Shown: positions 36,560 to 50,221 of the stretch, piece after piece
Numbering within the stretch: position 1 is the first letter of the stretch
Layout of the letters: each line of letters starts with the position of its first letter
NCBI GenBank assembly: GCA_037074765.1
Contig: JBAMDO010000261.1
Location: forward strand, 1-61,917
DNA from: Mansonella perstans
Taxonomy: Eukaryota > Nematoda > Chromadorea > Rhabditida > Onchocercidae
Length of the DNA: 61,917 bases
Reading direction: 5' to 3'
Program-made: the position numbers and the translations under genes
Notes under the pieces: generated by a model
The model's input: the letters and a program-made list of their open reading frames with translations, nothing else
Databases searched by the model: none
What the model was told of the DNA's origin: nothing

Positions 36560-38351
36560 TCAAAAATGATTGTGCGAAATTCGATGATATAGAAGTGTCC
36601 GTGATTGACTAAATCTTTCCTGACATACGTCACATTTGAATAGCTTATTCTTGAAATGAGAAAATCTAAAATAGATATTTTGTATAATTTTGAATCTTAC
36701 CTATGCATAACTTGATAAAGTGGATGTAGGATTAATTCTTATTATTCATTAGTTTATCGTAAGAATAAAAGATTTGCAGAAATGTTATTACAACAATTTG
36801 ATCAGGAAGAAATTTAAAGGTTTTCTTTACACCACACACATTCACTTATGCACACATACATACATACACACATACACTCATACACGCAATATACATATAC
36901 ACATATGCACACACACATACATGCATCCGAACTCATGATAACAGATATTATATTTGTTGCTATAACTATTTCATCAATTTTGAATCAAAAAGATAATTTT
37001 TAAAAAAAGAAGAAAAAAATTTTTTTTAAACCTATGATCCGGTAGATGATTCTTCCGACGAAAGGTTCTGCCACAAATATCACAATTATAGGGTCGTTCA
37101 TTAGTATGCGTACGTTCATGTATCAATAAATTATATGGTTTGGTAAAATGTCGATTACAAAATATACAGATAAATTCTTCCCTTCGACTACTTCTTTTAG
37201 CAGTATTAAGTTCTTGCAGCGGAAGCCTAAAAGAAAAAAATTGTCCGAAAAAAAAACCATCCAAAAAAAATTATCCAGATCATTCAGAAATCATTCTGAA
37301 AAAATCATCTAGAAAAAAAATTAAACATACATCTTATTTAGAACAAATTTTGCTTAAAATTTCAATTTTGCAGTGTTGAAAATTATATTCATTTTAGTTA
37401 AATTTAATTAAACGAAAAAGCAAAAAAACAAAAAAAAGGAATTTAAATTTCAAAATAAATCTACCTATTTAAATCATTTGTAGTATTTGTGAAAGATGAT
37501 GCTGTTGATGATGCATATGGTAAACAGTTCTGTGCTAGTTTATCACCACTACTATGTCTTGTTGTTGCTAGCTAAAAAATAAAAATTAATTACAAAAATT
37601 AAGTAACTGACAAATAAATGGAAAAGAAAAAAAGGAAGGAATGAAATGAGAAAGAATTAAACATATAAGGTGAAATTAGAAAATAAAAATATTGATGGAA
37701 AAAAAAATGTTGATAAAACTAATTAAAATTCATAAAACTACAAACAATTAAATTTTAAAATCATCAAAAATAATTTTTATATTTGTTTTCATTTTTTTCT
37801 TTATTTTTTATCTTTCTTTTATTTATTGACTATATTTTTTTTTGTTCTTTTCTTTCTTTTAACTTTTTATCTATCATTTATTTATTGACTATTTTTCTCA
37901 TGCTGAAATTTCATTCAAAAAAATTTTAAAAACTATTCAATAATGGAAAGGGAAAAAAAATTCGAAAAAAATATTTTCGTATTAAAAAAATGAATGGAAT
38001 AAAATTTCTTTGGCTTACATAAATTTTTAACAGAAATTTTCCCATTTTTTTTCTTAATATTCCAATTTAATTTTTATTCAAAAATTTTATATGCAATAAT
38101 TTTTTAAATAAAAAACTGAGAAGATCATTATTATTATGAAATATTTCAATTATTTCAAAATTTACCTGTCGTTCTTCTTCAATACTTCTAGCAGGTTGTG
38201 TGAAACCAAATCTTGAACGGTCATTGCTGCATGGTATCATTGAAGAAATATTGTCACTGTTGCCATTGTTGTCGCTGTCACTTTTGATACTTTTGTTATC
38301 ACTGATTGCTGCTTTCATTGCTAGTTGTTGATTAAGATAGATATAGTGTCT
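36560..38351 (-). CDS. Odd-skipped-like zinc finger, copy A (no first exon, diverged)
   Basis: Tandem copy of the odd-skipped gene that lies upstream of it. Exons 38351-38166, 37571-37465, 37226-37032 and 36665-36560 (TGA) correspond to exons 2-5 of copy B with the same phases, giving 197 codons. All three C2H2 fingers keep their Cys and His ligands (FICIFC...HERTH; YNCDIC...DHRFSH; FKCDVC...HRISH). Residues that are near invariant in the family have changed: RPKK to SRRE, SYN to PYN, HTDER to [14 protein letters not shown] to RRKNHLPDH. Relative to B, one base is missing just after finger 3, so the frame ends at HNHF, and the region matching B exon 6 has a stop at its second codon (near 36210). 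No copy of exon 1 is present. It is either a decaying duplicate or a set of alternative 3' exons of gene B. Confidence 0.65.
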
Positions 38352-39968
38352 CTAAAAAAAATAGAATCAATATTGATTGATTAGCATCGACCATATACTG
38401 TGAAATTTTGAGGTAATCGATAGTAAGAATCAATCAATCAATATCAGCTAGCTAGTAACTTTTGAAATTTTATGTTCACAGATATTTCGGTTAAATAGAA
38501 ATATATTAATGAATTTTCCAGTAATTTTGGCAGTGAAAATTTCTCGAGAGATTTTAGAAAAATTTAAAACTTGAGCAACAAAATAGCACCAATGAAAGTT
38601 AAACCTGAATTCGGTTGACAGTCATTTATGAATGCAGTATCTCTAGCAGTAAAGATAACTACTAGAATTTTCGCTCTGGATATTTGATCTTTTGTCATAG
38701 TTCTAATTCGATGACCGATGATAGATCATTATGATATTTTTAATTCTACGATCAATGATTATCATGATTCCTTTTAACTCGATAATCAGCATGATTTACC
38801 TCAGTAATCGATGATCATCGTGATCTTCTTGATTTCAATGATCAATGATTATCATCCTTTAACTTAGCAATCATCATGATTCTTCTAACTTAATGATCGA
38901 TGAATCTCCTTATTGGATGGGGTCATTGATCGTCATTATTCGTTTGACTTAATGACCAATAGTCATCATGATTCTTTTCTTCTAATTTGTTGGTTATAAA
39001 ATCATCATGATTTTTCTTACTTGTTGATTGTTAATCATCATGATTCTCCTAACTTGTTGATTATTAATCATGATGACTCTTCTAACTCGATGACCATTGA
39101 TGATCAAAATTTTTATGTAATGAAATGATAATACTTTGAATTGATACTTGTATTACCGAAATATGATAAAAATAGTATGAAATAAAGAAGGAACAAATAA
39201 ACAACGAAATGTGAATAGTTGTTTTGTAAAAAAATAGAAACAAATTCAATAACACTTCCTAATTTTAAACTCAGGCTTCTGTGAATTCTATATCAGAAAT
39301 TATTTCAAAATAAATTAAACAATTTAAGTTTTAAAATTAAATTTATCATTTTTGATATCAATGATAAAAACTTCTTTGCCTTTCATCTTGTCATATCTTT
39401 GCTTCTTTATTGATGTTTGTACCTCATTTATCAGTGTATTATTTAATCCCGATTATCGAATGTTAATTTAAGTTTTAGAATTTGAATTCTAGGTTTTTTC
39501 TGAGAACTATAATCAAACTAATAACATTGTGAAATGTTAAGACTGAAATGAACAGATTAGTTAATATAACAGTATCATAGTACAATGAATAAATGTATAC
39601 ACGTATTGAAAAGTGATGCCAAAAATGATACATATTATTAGAATGAAAGAATAATTGAATAAAATCTTTCTATAACTAACATTCCATTCTATTAATATAG
39701 AAATCAATAAATTTCAATATAATTTACGAATAATTCCTAATGAAAAGACGTAGAAATGAGCAAACGTACATTACGTAACATTAATGCATTACGTGTTGCG
39801 TGATACTTTTTTCTAGAAAATTCATTAAAATTCTATTATAAATTTGAGAAATCGAAGATCGTCAATGTTGAAATGATAAATTATTGTATCTAAAGCCTAG
39901 CAATACAATCATTATATTTTTTCTTAAATTTTCCTTTTGCAAGATATTTCAGATATTTTTCACAATGA
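38352..39968. other. Region between the two odd copies
   Basis: Contains, in order: a short remnant of the duplicated intron 1 (to about 38458), unique AT-rich sequence, an array of about ten copies of an ATCATGATTCTTCTAACTTG-type motif at 38740-39110, a stretch of about 650 bp flanked by GATACT (39143-39148 and 39802-39807) that is absent at the matching place beside copy A, and the 3' flank of copy B. No coding exon and no copy of odd exon 1 was found. Confidence 0.65.
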
Positions 39969-42782
39969 TCATAATGATGTTGTTGATGATGATGATGAGG
40001 TGGTGATGACAATGGTAGAAATATTTCCTAGTACTGGTAAATTTTTATCATCATTGGTAAAAAATGTATTCTTCCTGGAAATACAATCTTTTTCATCCTG
40101 AAAGAAAAAACCGTTCATTGGAAGAGTAAAATCCGAAACTTATTTTAAAATAATTCCCTAAATTTTTCTGACTCAAATCATAGAAACTAACAAGAGCATC
40201 TCCTTGATCATAGTAAATGATGATGAAAATCATAAACAATGAGTAAATCATGTAAATTATAAATTATGACCATCATTCTCTACAGTGCAACAAAAAATGA
40301 ACAGTCTATTGGGTCTTAAACCTGAAAATGATTAATTTATTGAAATAGCATACCGGGATATTTTCAAACGGTTCAATGATGATGCTATTCGAAATTTTCC
40401 GTATTCTCCTCTGTTCCAATGAATTCAATGAATGCTTGTGTGAAATTCGATGAACTTGAAGTGTTCGTGATTGACAAAATCCTTTCTGACATATGTCACA
40501 CTTAAATGGCTTATCCTTGGAATGAATGAATCTGAAATTGAATTAAAATATAAAAAAGAAGTTTTTAATCATTATTTTGTATAATTTTGAGTTTTACCTG
40601 TGAATGTGAATGTAGAAGTATTAATTTATCGTAAGCATTGCAGAAATGCTATTTACAACCATTTGATCAGGAAAAAATTTAAAGTGTTTTTGTGCACCAC
40701 ACACACATACATACATACATATACACTTACACATATACATATTTATATCCGAACTTGTGATAACAGATATTATACTTATTAGTATAACTATTTTATCAGT
40801 TTGCTTGCAGAAATGTTATTTGCAACAACAACAATTTGACCAGGAAGAAATCTAAAGGATTTTTCTCTCTAAACTACAAACACCATGCCTATTAGTCTAG
40901 TTATTTTATCAATTTTGTTATCGCGGGTTAAAAATTAAAAAGATGATAATTTTGAAAAGAAGAATTTAAACCTATGGTCCCGTAAATGATCCTGGCGACG
41001 AAAGGCTTTGCCACAAATATCACAGTCATACGGTCGTTCATCAGTATGCGTACGTTCATGTATCAATAAATTATATGATTTGGTAAAATGTCGATTACAA
41101 AATTTACAAATAAATTCTTTCTTTGGACGACTTCCTCTACCAGTACTACGCTTTGGCAGTAAAAACCTAAAAGAAAAAATTATCCAAAAAAAAAAAAATT
41201 ATCCAGACCCTTCAGAAATCATCCCCGGAAAAATCTTCCAGAAAAATAAGAATTTTTTTTCTCCAATTTAAGAAGAAATATTTTGCAATTCATTGTGAAA
41301 AAAAATTAGATATACATTTCGTTTGGAACAAATTTTGCTTAATTTTCAAATTTCCTAATGCAATTAAATTTAATTGAAGAAAAAAGTTTAAATTCCAAAG
41401 CAAATTTACCATGGTTTACTGAAATCATTTGTAGTGGTTGTGAAAGATGATGCTGTTGATGTATTTGGTAAACAATTTTGCGCTAATCTATCACCACTAT
41501 TATTTCTTGTTGCTTTTGTAAGCTAGAAAAAAAACAAATTAATTATAAAAATTGATTGATTGACAAATAAATGGAAAAGAAAAAAAGAAATGAATGAGTT
41601 CAGAAAGAATTAAACACATAAAATGATATTGCAAAATAAAAATATAAGTGGAAAAAAAACGTTGCAAAACCTAAAATGCACAAAGAGTACCGCCAATTAA
41701 ATTTTGAAATTCGCAAAAATAAATTTTCAACTTGTTTCAATTTTTTTTTTGTTTTTCTCTTTCTTTACTTTTTATCCATCTTTTATTTATTGACTATTTT
41801 TCTCATGCTGAAATTTCATTTTAAAAATTTTTAAAAACTATTTAACAATGGGAAGAAAAAAAATTTCGAAAAAATTGTTTTTGTATTGAAATAAATGAAT
41901 AGAATAAAATTTTTTTGACATTTAAATTTTTAATAGAAATTTTTCCCTTTTTAATTTTCAAATTTAATTTTTTTTCAAAAAATTTAGGCGCAATAGTTTT
42001 TGAAATAAAAATGATGACATCATTATTGTTATGAAATATTTCAGTAATTTCAAAATTTACCCGTAGTTCATCCTCAATGCTTTTAGCAAGTTTAGTGAAA
42101 TCAAATTTTGGACGTTCATTATTGTATGATGGTAACAATGAAGAAATATTGTTGTTGTTGTTGTTATTGTTATTGTTACTATTGTTATCTTTCATCGCTA
42201 GCTGTTGATTATAATAGATAATGCGTTGTCTCTAAAAAAAAATAAATAGAATCATAGAATCATTGTAATTGACCAGCACCGATCATATATTGTGAAATGT
42301 TGAAGTAATCGGTAATTAAAAATCAATCAATTAATATTAGCTAGCTAATACTTGTGCTATAATCGTTATTATTGTTTTATTGTCTAACTTGCTTAATTGC
42401 AATTAATTCCAGTTATAAGTTATCAGTTTAAAATTTTTTTTTAAAACCATTGCCAAATGATAAATCTAAATTTATCTTTAAATTACTATCAATTACATAT
42501 TTTCGTACTGTTTACATTAAATAATTCTTTAAGTGATCGACGATAATTAATGAATTAATTATTATAAATTATCACTGGGAAATAACTAGCTTGTGCATTA
42601 GCTGAGATCTGTGCTAATATCATTTGTCGATGTAAATGCATGTAGTAACGATTCCACTGCTCATTTGTAAAATGATTGGGAAAAATTGTTGGTGCTATTG
42701 GTGTCGGAGTAACTGTTTGTTGATTTCCAGTTAATGATGATACAAAACCATTGAATGGATACGGTACATGAATTGGATGCAT
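39969..42782 (-). CDS. odd: Odd-skipped family C2H2 zinc-finger transcription factor, copy B
   Basis: DNA-binding transcription factor of the Odd-skipped/OSR family; C. elegans relatives odd-1 and odd-2 act in gut development. Exons 42782-42576, 42231-42061, 41522-41410, 41166-40972, 40531-40354 and 40097-39969 (TGA) join in frame to 330 residues. The diagnostic block [15 protein letters not shown] begins at residue 177, followed by three fingers: C184/C187/H200/H204, C212/C215/H228/H232 and C240/C243/H256/H260. [10 protein letters not shown] and KGFCQSRTL are family signatures. The N-terminal part has a poly-Asn tract (about residues 85-96), and the C-terminus ends in a Ser/Thr run encoded by a (TCA)n repeat. 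The ATG at 42782 lies behind an acceptor-like ATTTTTCAG (about 42844), with stops upstream in frame. The last exon is inferred from splice signals only. Confidence 0.9.
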
Positions 42783-43561
42783 TTTAATTTCTCTCACTGT
42801 ACAATTCTATGGCATTCGAAAACATATCAATTGCTTTACTAAACCTGAAAAATTAATAAATTTACTAGTTACTTATAAACTTATCCAGGTAAATTACTAC
42901 CTATTACATTTGTAAGATAAGAAATAATTGTCAAATCATTCAATTGAAATATTCAAAAATAATTTTCTCAAAGAATGAAATGAATGCTAATCTGATTCAA
43001 TTGTCTTTCATTTTAGAAAAAAATTTAAACTTTGTCACAATCATGCAGTAAAGATCGGTGCATGTGCTATAAGTTAAGTCTTAATTAATAGTTAATTGCA
43101 TGAATGTTACGATCGATTTGATTTGACAATTACTGCATTCAGAAATGTGTCGGCATACTTTTGAGGTTTTTTTCTTTACATTTTACATTTCTAGATATTA
43201 TGAACTGGTGCAGTATGCATCATCATTTGTTGTTGTTATTTGTTGTGTTTATATATGTGTGTGTATGTGTATGTATGTCCGCAAACAATCATATATATGT
43301 TTGCCTTGTCTGTCACTAGACTTTTTTTTTTGATATACAATGTTACAAATAGTATATAAAAAGCATAAAAAAGTTGTCTGTCTGTATACTACTACTACAT
43401 TGTGGTGTTTGCTGTGATGATAATGGCGCTGATGATACATCGGTTGATAACGTCAAATGATCAGAGCCAGACAATTATTCATTTTATGATATCAATCACT
43501 ATCACTAGTGATAATGATCATACAAAAATAGGTGCTGAGAAATATGCATATACATACATGT

Positions 43562-43680
43562 GCATATATATACACACACACTCACACACACACTCACACA
43601 CACACACACACACACACATACATACATACATACATACATACATACATACATACATACATACATACATACATACATACACT
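43562..43680. repeat. CA and CATA microsatellite
   Basis: A (CA)n tract with CACTCA interruptions runs to about 43618 and is followed by about 15 uninterrupted CATA units. Translated frames over this stretch on both strands are repeat products. Confidence 0.95.
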
Positions 43681-44184
43681 TAGGTAATACATCATAATGT
43701 ACATTTTTCGAAATTAACAACAGACCTTAGTTGTCCGAAAATATACGGCACGTTATTTGAGAGTAGTTTGAAAAAGCTCCAACCTATCGCACAAATGCTG
43801 AATTTTGGAAATTTAATCTGTTCTATTAAATACCATATTCCTGAAAATTTACAATGAATGCTTTGTTACATAGCAATTTCGACCATTTCTTTTATTCTAT
43901 CGTAACTAAAGAAAACTGCAAAAATATAAATAACAACAGAAACATATCCCGTTCCTAAACCATATTACCTTCTTTTCGATCCATTTTCTTCATTCAAAAA
44001 TACTAAAGCGGGAAATCATAGCTTATAGAAAGGATGACAAAGCAAGAAACACAGGGATAATGATTAGAAAGCAAAGGCATAGGAGAATTTTGATTTATCA
44101 TTTATCATTTTTAACAATAATCATGCAACAATGATTATCTTTATCAACTATCACAGAAGGAAATTATTTTAGCCTGAAAAAAAA

Positions 44185-44390
44185 AACCTTAACATTTCTG
44201 GACAACAATTATAAATTCAAAATGAAATTCTTAACATTTCTAGATAATAATTCTTAACATTCCCGAATAATAATCCCCAACATTTCCGGATAGTAATCTT
44301 TAACATTTTTGGACAATAATTCTTGACATTCCCGGATAATAACCCTTAAAATTCCTGGATAACAATTCTTATCATTCCGGTAATAATTTT
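44185..44390. repeat. About 28-30 bp tandem repeat
   Basis: Seven or so imperfect copies of ATAATTCTTAACATTTCTGG, with the last part varying between CTGGAC, CCGGAT and CCGAAT. Confidence 0.8.
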
Positions 44391-44935
44391 TCTCCCATTT
44401 TTTTCAACATAATTACTGAAGAAAATAATTAAATTTATTTTAAAAAAAATTGAAAATTTAAAATGCATTATTTGAAATCAATTCAATGAATCATGAACAA
44501 AAAATATTATGCAATAAGAAAATGAAATTTGTTCTGAAAATTGTTATTATGAAAAAAGAATTATTGGAAGCTAAAAAGATTGTTCGTAGTGAATAAGTCA
44601 AAAGATTTTTTTTTTTGAATTTATGCGGCATAATCTTTTGATCATTTCAAAAAAAAAAAAAACTCAAACATTAAATGATAGCAATAAGCGAAACTTTTTT
44701 TTCTTTTTCATGCATATAAATATAGTGCACAAAAATTTGCTTCTGATTTTGAATGCAATTTTAGCAAAAATGCAAAATGGATAAAGATTCATTTTTGTCC
44801 CCGCTTGCTTCTCTTGCTTACCCGACCATTTTGAAGAAGCATGAAAAATGTTAGATGAAAGAATGATGCCGCTGGTATATTTTCAATATCCCGAATCTTT
44901 TTTTTTAACCACAATATATACACCTCCTTCAATAC

Positions 44936-45115
44936 AAATATTATTAATATCATCACTATCATTGTCATTATCATCATCATTATCATTATCACCATCATCA
45001 TTATCGTTATCATCATCTGAATCTGAATCTCTTTTGTACTGCAATGCATACTCCTCCTCCCTTCAATACAAATATTAATATCATTATCATTATCATCATC
45101 CGTTATCCATCCAAT
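44936..45115. repeat. TCATTA/TCATCA microsatellite
   Basis: Two blocks of TCATTATCATCA-type repeats (44938-45018 and 45075-45110), separated by a unit that repeats CTCCTTCAATACAAATATTA, so a longer unit was itself duplicated. Confidence 0.85.
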
Positions 45116-46309
45116 CATCCATTATCAATATTAGTTATCCCATCTGTTTTCACATTACTCCTTCCGGATGACAAACAAATCATATCATTGGCTCCGTGTT
45201 ATTTCTGTTATTTCAATTGCACAACTTTTGTATCAAAAAAGTTTTTCAATTTTTCAATCGCTTTCTTTTTCGATCATCAATTAACCAAAATGAAATGAAA
45301 AAGCATTTGTTATCAAAAAAGAAAAAAAAGTCATTGCTAGGCCTACGTGTTTTATTTTTTATGAAAAGACCTCAGGCCTTAACAAATAATGAACAAAAAA
45401 ATGGAAACAGAAATGGAAATATTTTAGCATTGCTAAGAATTTAATTAATCGAAAATTTTAAATTTTCTTTAATTTCTCAAAATCAAGAGATTTCTTGATA
45501 AAAATTTTTTCGAAACGAAAATATTTTGAAAAAAAATAACAATTTTTAAATTCTAACAAATTTTTGTTCTTGTTAAAATTTTTTACAAATTTTTGTTAAA
45601 ATTTAAAAATTTCGCATTACTTTTTGTTCAAATTTTTAAATTTGTTTATAGATTTAGTTTAGCATATTATAGAATTTAAGAAAGTATTAAAATTAATGCA
45701 TTATTATTAAAATTAAAATTAAAAAATTATCATTGACTGAAAAAATATTAAGAAATTAAAAATTAAAAAACTAATTATTCAAATTTATTCCTGAAACTGG
45801 AATATTATTAAAGATAAATTTCAAGTTTCACGAATACATTCAAATTTACAATATTTTCGATAATTGCAATTAATTGATTTCAATAGGTTTCTTTATAAAA
45901 TTTGATTTGTTACGCAAAAATAAAAGCCAAAGCAAAATGTTGCTTCTGCCATATTATGCAAATTTTGTTAAATATTTTATAATTTTTAATCTGATAGTTT
46001 TATCAGATATTTACTGTATTATTAAAAACGAATAATTACTTAAATAGCATTGCACTAACCAGCATAGTTTTCCGAAAAAAATAGCTTTTAATTAATAATT
46101 TTATTTATTTCATTTGCTTTACATAGCCAGAGTGAAGATTTAAATAAATAGACTAATTATATTTAAAATAATGCGGCAAAATTGCCACATCGTATCTTTA
46201 TTTCTCCGTCATTTTCCCCAACTGTTCATTTTACAACTGCATTATTCGTATTATTCTATCTATTTTCCGGACTGATGTAATTTATCTTTTCAATTTTCCT
46301 TTCAATTAT

Positions 46310-46580
46310 CCTTCATATTTTCCGGATTGATATGATTCGTTAAAAAACGACTAAAAATTGAAAGTAGGAGAAATCTGTAAAAAAGATTGGATTGAATGCA
46401 TAAACTGACAAAGTTATCTTTTCTATTTTCCGGATTAATTTAATTTATTCTTTTTGTTTCCCTCATAATTATCCATTACCTATTTTCCGGATTGATATGA
46501 CCCGTAAAAAATTACTAAAAATTGAAAGTACGAGTAAATCCGTAAAAAAGACTAGACTGAAAGAATAAATTGACGAAAAA
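46310..46580. repeat. Direct duplication, two copies of about 95 bp
   Basis: Copy 1 (about 46316-46400) and copy 2 (about 46486-46565) share TATTTTCCGGATTGATATGA, then CTAAAAATTGAAAGTA and GTAAAAAAGA. They are spaced about 170 bp apart. Confidence 0.8.
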
Positions 46581-46982
46581 AAGAAAAAAAAAGAAGCATC
46601 TAAAGGATTCATGAAGAAGACCGGAAAGCTTGTTGAAAGACTAAAAAGTGAAAGATACAAAATGGGCAAAAAGAAAAGAAAAATAAAAGCATTCAAAGTA
46701 TGCATAGATCGGAAACGAATAAACAAACCGGAAAGATAAAACGGAAAGATTGACGATATGAAGAAAGTGTGAATTTTGTCACACCGATAGCAAATGAACA
46801 CATCTACTGCATTGGTCATAGTAGTAGCTGCTCAATTGCAAACAGCAGCAACAACTTCACACACACGCGCATACTTATCTCTTTCTACCGTATCCCTCCA
46901 ACAATGCCTACTGGTTAATAGCATTATGGAATAACTCCGCCCATTAATGCTACTAGCAAAAAAAAAAAGAAAATTTCAAAAT

Positions 46983-47150
46983 TTCTCATTAATCATTAAT
47001 ACCTCAAATTATCATTACTATTAATCATTATCAACACCTCAAGTTATTATTATCATTAATCATCAACACCTCAAATTATCATTGTCACTAATCATCAAAA
47101 CCTCAAATTATATTATCATTAATCATCAACGCTTTAAATTATCATTATTA
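46983..47150. repeat. About 33-bp tandem repeat
   Basis: Five imperfect copies of TCATTAATCATCAACACCTC followed by AAATTATCAT. Confidence 0.85.
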
Positions 47151-49357
47151 AAGTTAACTTATTTTATTACAAATTTATAAATTTCATTAGTTTTTAAAAA
47201 AGAAGCGCAGCTGTACTTTCTCTTTTACGAAAACGCTTTAATTTACATTAGAGTAAAAGAAAATAAATACGTCTTAATAGTTCTTAGAAAAGTGGCGCAA
47301 TTGTCCTTTTTTTCTTTTTTTTTTTACGAAGGCTTTTTGCTTAATAATTACTTTACTTTACTTTGTAATTTACTTTATGAAGAAGTGAAGAGAAAATTAA
47401 TTGTTGATCAAATGTATCGTAAGTAATCACGTAAGAATCAATATGAGCTTTTTTTTTTTTTTAAGAAAGTCTATCTATTAATTTCCTTTACATCATATAC
47501 ATGATTGATTGATACTATTGGAAATAATTGATAAGTAAAATGATCGTAGCTAAAATAAGTCATTTAATGCTACAGTAAAAATGTAAATGAAAGCTTGCAG
47601 GCATAAATCATCAATTAATCAGCTTAGCAAATGGTTGAACTCATTTGCAAGCATACTTCGTCGATTATCATTTAACTGTCTAATTCCCAAAGATAAATAT
47701 GAAAACCGGTTTTCAGTTCAATGCTCAACATACTATTACCACTGTCTGTGGTATTTCTGATCAATGTGCAATTCCACTACCAAATCGCCAAACGAATATA
47801 CCACGCATAAATGATGATATATAAATTTTAAATTTAAGCATTTCCATTATAGTTTAGGCTTAATTGATCAAAAAAAAAATCTATCATTGAATACGCTTCT
47901 TTTAATTATTTTAAAATTTTGAATTCATTCAAAACAAAAGAAAATTTAACACTTTATTTTAAATGACAAAAAAATTGTTACAGTATCCATTTTTCCTGAA
48001 AATTTCATTAATTTTTTTTTTAATTTGAAAAAATTTAAGGAATTTTAAATTTTTTTTGCCTTTTTTAATTTTTTCAGAGATTAATTTTAAAAAAAAAATC
48101 CAAATTGAATACTGTAGCATTTGATAAATCATTTTGTTGAATGAATTCAATATCCAAAAATTACATCATTTATTAATTATCATTACTAATGATTTTTCAT
48201 CACATTATAACATATCTTTGCACTATCATTAAAACTTTTCTTTTTATCACTGATAACTGTTAAAATAATAATTCTGAAAAGATTAGAGAGCCAGAGAAAA
48301 AAAACGATGACAGAATTTTATCATTTCTTTTTTTTCTGTCACTTTTCTATATGTTATCATTTTTATCACTTTTCCGGTTTCATTAAAATACACTTCAGAT
48401 TCCTCTAGTAGTATTTTCGTGCTTGCACTGAACTTTTAGGTAGTCTTTTTTTTGGTGTATAAAATGATAAGTTGCCAATATTTATCACTGCTTCGGCTTA
48501 GTGAATAAAAGTCTAGACTGTGAATTTTTTTTTTCTTTGGAGTTTGCATACAGTGTGTTGTAGTAGAATTGGTTCTAATCCTAATAATACTTCGGAGATT
48601 TTCATCCTCAGGTCAGAATTCAGCAAAAAATTCTCAGATAATCCATCATTACGAGTGGAATGAGTTTTGTTTGGAAAATCATTGGAGACAAATCAATAAT
48701 TTATCCTAAACAAAAGGATATTAAATGATATTATCAAAACTTTAGCTACTCCAAAAATGATTAAAAAGATTATTTCACATTCAAAAGACAATAATATTAC
48801 AAAATGCCAATCAAAAATGATGAGTGAAAAATTATTAAGTGGAGAAAAATCACTGAAAATTTCAAAGTCACCAAATTTTTTAAAATTTGATAAATTAAAT
48901 CAAAAAAAAAATTAAATTTCAAAATCTTAATTTGAAATTTATTTTTCTTACAAAATAAGCAGATAAGATATAAATAAAGTAAAATTTAAAAATTTCATAT
49001 CTTTACTTTGTAAAAATTATTTTCTGATAATTTTAAATTTTTCAAAAATTTTTAATATTTACATGTACAATTGTAATTAATAGGTGATCAATTTCCTTGG
49101 TGAAATTTCATGTAATTAATGAGTAATTAAATTTCTGCTTTTATGAAATTTTGCATTGGAATAAATTCTTAAAAAAAAATTTCCTTTTTTTTTTTTATTT
49201 TGGAAAGACTAATAGTAAATCTAGAGATAGAGTAAATACATTATGTAGTAAATACGTTATGATGATGTAGCAATTTTATTTGAAATAAATCATTAAGAAA
49301 ACCGATCAGATATTGGCTTAAAAGTTCACTGGTTTAAAAGAAATAGATAGTTCATAG

Positions 49358-49596
49358 TGAAGAGTCAAAGGTTACGCAGTTTCTTTTTTTTTTCGTTTTT
49401 TTTTTTCTTTTGAAATCAATCCTTCTGGTAAAATTATAGAATGTGAAATTAACAATTACCGCTAGAATAGGGACTTCATAGTCAAGAGTCAAAGATTAAT
49501 GTCGAAGGTTACGCAGTTTCTTTTTTTTTGTTTTTTTTTTTTCCTTTGAAATCAATCCTTCTGGTAAAATTACAGAATGTGAAATTAACAATTACG
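49358..49596. repeat. Direct duplication, two copies of about 105-120 bp
   Basis: Both copies contain AGAGTCAAAG, GGTTACGCAGTTTC, a long T run, GAAATCAATCCTTCTGGTAA and GTGAAATTAACAATTAC in the same order. The second copy has a short insertion after AGAGTCAAAG. Confidence 0.9.
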
Positions 49597-50074
49597 GCTA
49601 AGCTACTACAATTACATCAATGAGAATGTCTTTTATTATTGTTTTATCTAATATAAACACCTTTTGAATGGATTAATTTACATTTTGCCAATTTCTGTGA
49701 ATAATAATCAATTAAGAAAGAGAGCAAGAGAGAGAGATAGAAAGAGTAATGTAGCAGAAATTAACCTATAGGAGAGATTAATGAGACAAAAAAAAAAGTG
49801 TTTATTTTACAAGTGTGTAAAAATATCCAATCACATGCTGTTCATTCATTGCCTGGAATATAGGATTACTTTTAGGAAGATAGAAAGAAGTAAGTACCGG
49901 AAGTAGGAAGGAATAGATTACAAAGTGATTTCTTTCTTTTTTTTTTTTTTGTGGGAGCCGACAGTAGAAAAAAAAGCCGACACAAAAATATACAAACAGA
50001 TTTTTGAGCTCAAAAATTATTTTGATGTTTTTGTATTGTATATATATGCATATAACATTTGTTGCGATTTGATC

Positions 50075-50151
50075 AGCTTATAAATAAACGAAGTAGCATA
50101 ATTATATGAAATACACATTCACATACATACACATACATACACACATGGACA

Positions 50152-50221
<70 letters not shown>

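Noticed and set aside
43402..43720. His/Thr-rich and Cys/Val-rich frames on opposite strands
   Set aside because: They are the CA/CATA microsatellite read in two directions.
46469..46819. 116-codon minus-strand frame, very rich in Phe, Leu and Ser
   Set aside because: Composition follows from A-rich sequence on the plus strand; half of it lies in a local duplication and no domain is visible.
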